Below the pieces are notes generated by a model, which did no database searches, was not told the origin of the DNA, and saw only the letters and a program-made list of their open reading frames with translations. Of a stretch of 64,000 nt of DNA, positions 59,304 through 64,000 are shown one piece after another. Origin of the DNA: Cryptomeria japonica. Taxonomy: Eukaryota > Streptophyta > Pinopsida > Cupressales > Cupressaceae. The DNA is taken from NCBI RefSeq assembly GCF_030272615.1, contig NC_081414.1:305633664-305697663 (forward strand), in the 5' to 3' direction. Position 1 is the stretch's first letter. Every line of letters starts with the position of its first letter. The position numbers were made by a program, and so were the translations under genes.

Positions 59304-62300
59304 GAAGATCATTACTTGGAATGTTAGGGGCACTAATGTCCCTAACAAATGGCGCTTAATCAAGTGACAAATTTATCAAACAAAAATAGATATTTGTCTT
59401 CTCCAATAAACCAAATTTAGAACGGAGGAGAGTAAGATAAGGCTTAGTCATTGGAATCATTGGAAAGGACACTTCATGGGATCAGAAGGAGCTTTAGGGA
59501 GTTTAGGCATCTTATGGAACCCCTGTAAAGTAGAAGCTTCAATAGTGGAAGATAACAAATGGTGGATATCTCTTAAGTGAAAAATACTACAAACAAATGA
59601 GGTTTTCTTTGTGATCAATGTCTATGGCCCAACTAAAACAATGCAGAAAAGGAATTATGGTCGCAACTATCAGATAGGATTCAAGGCCTTGTAGGGGAAA
59701 GAGTATTGTTAGCAGGGGATTTTAATGCCACTAAAAATAACCAAGAGAAGTTGGGAGGATTTAGAAAAATCACAATGGTCCAAACTGACTTCCAACACTT
59801 CATAGATATTAATAATATTAAGGACTTGCAGGGAAAAAATGGAATTTATACATGGACTAATTGGAGGAAATGTTTTACCAATATTGCAGAAAGATTAGAT
59901 AGATTTATGATGGCTGGTAATTGGGATAACCTAATTTAGTTTTCTGAAGTCTCTATGCTCCCTCTCAGTAGTTCTAACCATTTTCCTATCCAATTGACTT
60001 CAGTTCAAAATAGCCTTTCTACTGGAATCCCATTCAAATTTGAAAACATGTAGCTCAGAGATCCAAATCTAGAAAATCTAATGGCAAAATGGTGGAAGGA
60101 GGCCAACTTTAAAGAACATACACACATGTTTCAACTTAGTAGAAAGTTAAAGTATGTTAAGATGAAATTGAAAGAATGGAATAAAATTCAATTCAAGAAT
60201 ATTTTCCAAGAAAAAATGAGAGTAGAAAAAAGACTAGCTACTCTCAATGAGAAAACCATTAAGGGGGGAATGGGATAAGAGGAATATGAGAGAGAAAAAA
60301 ATTTAAAGGTAATTTTTTTTGAAATATTTGCAAGAGAAAATTTATTTTGGAGACATAAATCTAGGGAGGTTTGGCTTCAAGAGGGAGATAAAAATACAAA
60401 AAAAAATTATACGTCCTCTCTAGCAAAGAAGGAAAGGAGTAGAATAATGGAAATTAATAGAGTAGATGGTTCCAAGACATAATCTTTGGAGGAAGTCAAT
60501 CAGGAGGCAACGAGATTCTTTGAAGCAATCTTAAATAAAGATCCACCTTTGAATACAGAAGCAAGGAAGGAATTTATGGAAGCAATTCCCAAAATTATCT
60601 CATACAATCAGAATCATGAACTTTTCAAGAAAATAACAATTGAAGAGGTGAAAAATGTAGTATTCCAGATGAATCCTGATAAGGCCCCTAGTTCGGATGG
60701 CTTTTCAGCTAGTTTTTTCCAATGCTTTTGGGAGATTATAGGAGAGGATATTTATAAGGCATTGGAGGAGTCAAGGAAAAAGAAGAAAATCCTAAGAGAA
60801 ATGAATCATAATTTCCTAGCTTTGATCCCAAAGAAGAAGATGGGTAATTCAATGAATGAATTTAGACCAATAGCCCTTTTCAATACTACATATATAATAT
60901 TCTAAAAAGTTATTGCAAATAGGCTCAAAAGAGTTTTTAAATTTTCAATATTAGAGGAACAACGTGTCTTTTCTTCTGGGAGATTGATTGTGGAAGGTAT
61001 ACTAATATCCCATGAAGTGATTCATTCAACAAGGAAAATAAAACAAGTAGGTATGATCATCAAGTTAGATGTTATGAAAGCTTATGACTCAATAGATAGA
61101 GAATTTATGAAAGATATTTTATGCAAATTTGGATTTAGAATGGAAATGGATAACATGGATTGATAGTTGTATCCCATCCTCAACCTTCTTAGTATTAATG
61201 AATGTAGGGGTTCATGGTTTCTTCAACTCCATCAGAGGCATAAGGAAATGAGATACAATTTCTCCTTTTCTTTTTATAATTATGGTTGAATCTCTGGTAA
61301 GATGTATAAATAAGGTTAGAGATGAAGGATAATGGAATGGAATTAAAGTAGCTATAGGCTTGAACCCAGTAACTCATTAGCAATTTGCAGATGATACTAT
61401 GTTGTTTGATCAATCAAATGGGAGAGAATCAAGAAGAATCAAATCTCTTCTCAATAGATATTGTGATGCATCTGGTCAACAAATCAATTGGAGCAAATCA
61501 GAGGTGTTTTTTCTCAATACTCAATTGAGTCTTCAGAGGAATTTAGCCATAATTTTAAGCTTGAAAGTGGATAATTTCCCAAGAAAATTCTTAGGCACTC
61601 CACTTTTTCAATGAATGAATAAAAAAGAATATTGGGAGAATTTAGTTTCAAGATATGTGGAGAAGATGGTCTCTTGGAAAGGTAAATGGCTTTCCTCTAT
61701 AGGAAGATATAATAATGATCAAATTAGTTCTCTCTGCATTCCCTAATTATTCCATGTCTTGTTTAAAAATTTGAAGTGGAGTTGAGGCTGAATTGAATAA
61801 GATTATGAGAAGATTTTCTAGAATGGAATTAATGATCAAAATAAAGTTCCTTTATTATCTTGGTAAAATATTTGTAAACCAAAAAATGTTGGTGGAGCTA
61901 GTTTGAGATAGTTGATATTAATGAATTTAGAAATGGGGGCAAAGCTAGCACATAATCTTTATTTGAATGGTGATAAAAAATGGGTTAAAATCCTAAGAGG
62001 AAAGTACCTAAAGAGCAACAATTCGATCATCATTCTAAAGATTAGTGAACCCCCTAGGGTTTTAATAGTTTGGAACTACATATTAGAAAGTAGGGACATG
62101 ATAAAAATACACGTAACATGGGAGATAGGAAATGGAGAATAGGTCTCCTTTTGGGCAGATTCTTGGAATAATTATAAAACTTTAGAAAACTTTTCAGATT
62201 TGGAGGACATAAGGAAAGAAATTGTATTGAAGTGGGGAACAAGAGTGAAAGATTATGGGACAATAATATTAAAAAAAAATGAATTAGGAGTTGGCAATGG

Positions 62301-63473
62301 AAATCCATGGATAATCTGCAAGGTCAAAGATTACAAAAGAAAACTCTATCATATCTTTTAAAAGAGAGATGGGTAATCCCCTCTAATGAACCGGATAGGA
62401 TAAGATGGTGTGGTTCAAAATTGGGATCCTACAATAAAAGTTTAGGTTATAGAATTAAAGAGATGACCATAGTTAAATATGATTGGCCATGTAATCTATT
62501 GTGGAGTAAAAATTACCTCCATAAAGTTGGGTTGCTTGGCTAGCAATATAAGGGAAGGTGTTCACCCAGGATCATTTGGAAAAAAATGGGAATTTAGGTA
62601 GCAAGCAAATGTGTCCTTTGCAAAACAATTGAGTAAAATACAAATCATTTATTTCTAGATTGCTCATACTCAAGGAAATGTTGGAATTCTTTTTTGGATA
62701 AGTTAGATTCCCAAACCCCAACATCTACGTGCCTGGTTTCAAATTTGGAATGGAATGGGCAAGAAAGGCCTCATTGAAAGTTTATGGTAGGTTACTCCCT
62801 CAATCGTAATCTGGGAAATTTGGAAAGAAAGGAATAGGAGATTTTTTCAAGATAAGGAAATTCCAGTGGAAATATTAAATCAGAAAATGGAAGACCAAGT
62901 GGTGGAATTGGTAAATATAGCAGCAAGAGACAAAATGGAAAAGTGAATTATTTTTTGTCCATGGGATGATGTTATGATTAAAAAATTTAGCAGCTTATCT
63001 ATTCCCAAAAACTATAAAAAAGGGAGAATCAAGACCTTAAAAACTAGCAAAGAGGATAATAAATGGTCTCCTCCACAAGTAGGTTGGATTCAAATCAATT
63101 TTCATGGGGCAACAAGAGGTAATCCAGACAAAAGGGGTATAGGGTGTATTGCTAGAGATGGGGGAGGAATCATAATTGCCCAAGATTTAGAGTCTTTAGG
63201 AATGACAACCAATAATATAGTAGAGATAAGAGAAGCTTTCCTAGGATTAAAAATGGGTCTCAAAATTGGAGCAAAGAGAATTCACTTAGAAGGCGATTCC
63301 CAAATTATAGTCAATGCAATTTGGAATAACAGGTCACCAAATTGGTAGATGGCCAAATGGTTAATCCATGTTCAATACATAATCATGAAACTAGAAGACT
63401 TATAATCTCTCATATTTATAGGGAGGGGAATTGTGAAGCAAACATTCTAGCAAAAAATAGAGTCAGAAATAAT
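59301..63473 (+). pseudogene. LINE-D ORF2: endonuclease, reverse transcriptase, RNase H
   Basis: MKIITWNVRGTN opens at 59301, with later endonuclease motifs LLAGDFNATK (59707-59736), IYTWTNW and ERLDRFM. The SDH motif has become SSNHFPI. Reverse transcriptase has NPDKAPSSDGFSASFFQCF, NEFRPIALFNTTY, IIKLDVMKAYDSI, DTISPFLF and the catalytic FADD at 61384-61395, with ASGQQINWSKSEVFFLN and FLGTPLF after it. RNase H (63070-63345) shows GWIQINFHGATRGNPDKRG (usual NxDGA Asp now His), ARDGGG, TNNIVEI and HLEGDSQIIVNAI. Frameshifts and stops are frequent. Confidence 0.8.
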
Positions 63474-63500
63474 TAATTTTCTACCAATTGATGTTTTAGA

Positions 63501-64000
63501 AATGACCATATAAATTTCTTATCATTCTTTCTTGCCCATTATAATAAAAGTTGATTGAAATTTGAGTTTGAAACTTATCATTAATGATTGGTCATTTTAA
63601 TCAAGATCGAGGGAAATTTGAATTTGAAACTTATCATTTATGTTTGATGGGACTATAAGGTCGATGGGTGAAGGAATTCCCAATGATGGGATGGTTGATA
63701 AAGGCGTATTAATTTTATGGATCCATGATTATCAGACAACTAAATCATTACTATCTATTCCCAAGTTTTTTTGGTTTGATTTATGTTTTCTTTGAATTAC
63801 TTGATTAGAGTGGGCTAGGAAAAAGTTTCGGGTTTACTTAATTTGGTGGTTGGTGGAGCTAGTGCTAAATTTGGAGGTGATAAGATGGTTAAAAGCTACT
63901 CGTAATCATCATCAATTGATTTGGCCTCCTCGAATCTTGATCAACCAAAAAACATGATGGAAAGGCTATCGAATGACAGATTGGCAATCAAGAATTAATG
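63501..64000. other. Right edge, no gene recognised
   Basis: This is presumed LINE-D 3' UTR and flanking DNA. I see no reading frame or repeat beyond the short GAAATTTGARTTTGAAACTT pair. The poly(A) end of LINE-D, if present, is not obvious here. Confidence 0.35.

Larger units (their letters stand above)
57200..63500 (+). mobile_element. LINE-D (L1-type with RNase H), heavily decayed
   Basis: ORF1 and ORF2 remnants follow in normal order and spacing over 6.2 kb. ORF2 reaches the RNase H end, so the coding part is complete, but I could not find a poly(A) tail or target duplication. The outer limits are therefore approximate. Direct repeats GAAATTTGARTTTGAAACTT near 63557 and 63610 lie in the presumed 3' UTR. 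Confidence 0.75.

Overview
The window is repetitive plant nuclear DNA. It is AT-rich and I see no ordinary host gene, rRNA or tRNA in it. The element types point to a seed plant with a very large genome, most likely a conifer-like gymnosperm: L1-type LINEs with DUF4283-like ORF1, long-LTR copia-like elements primed by initiator tRNA-Met, and gypsy gag/protease remnants. The gymnosperm assignment is inference (moderate to low confidence). Almost every coding stretch is a decayed retroelement gene with stops and frameshifts.

Layout. 1-2199: 5' LTR and leader of a minus-strand gypsy-like element that runs off the left edge; its leader holds two arrays of an 11-base motif spaced every 22 bp. 2574-9943: a complete minus-strand LTR element with 5-bp target duplications, a gag-like zinc-knuckle gene, no pol, and a second long gene of unknown function (7211 down to 3929). 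12709-16021: a plus-strand copia-like element with a related gag, its 5' LTR interrupted by a minus-strand solo LTR (13432-14247). 16548-19776: gypsy LTR, primer site and gag-protease. 19777-about 22020: another gypsy-like LTR and gag remnant. 22040-34722: a minus-strand LINE (LINE-A) split by a 8.7-kb non-autonomous copia-like element (24072-32808) that is flanked by a 260-bp duplication of LINE sequence.

35285-42444: a plus-strand LINE (LINE-B) with 16-bp target duplications, carrying a solo LTR (41611-42415) near its 3' end. 42461-46140: AT-rich DNA with small tandem repeats. 46330-55306: an older plus-strand LINE-like remnant interrupted by a full-length minus-strand LINE (LINE-C, 48661-54767) with 17-bp target duplications. 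57200-63500: a fourth LINE (LINE-D, plus) with endonuclease, reverse transcriptase and RNase H remnants.

How the parts relate. The LINEs encode an RNA-binding ORF1 and an endonuclease/reverse transcriptase ORF2. In all four the ORF1 stop overlaps the ORF2 start as ATGA, or did before point mutations. The copia-like elements carry gag-type proteins but no protease, integrase or reverse transcriptase, so they must have borrowed these from autonomous relatives. Their LTRs share a palindromic U3 terminus and a C-tract near the U5 end.
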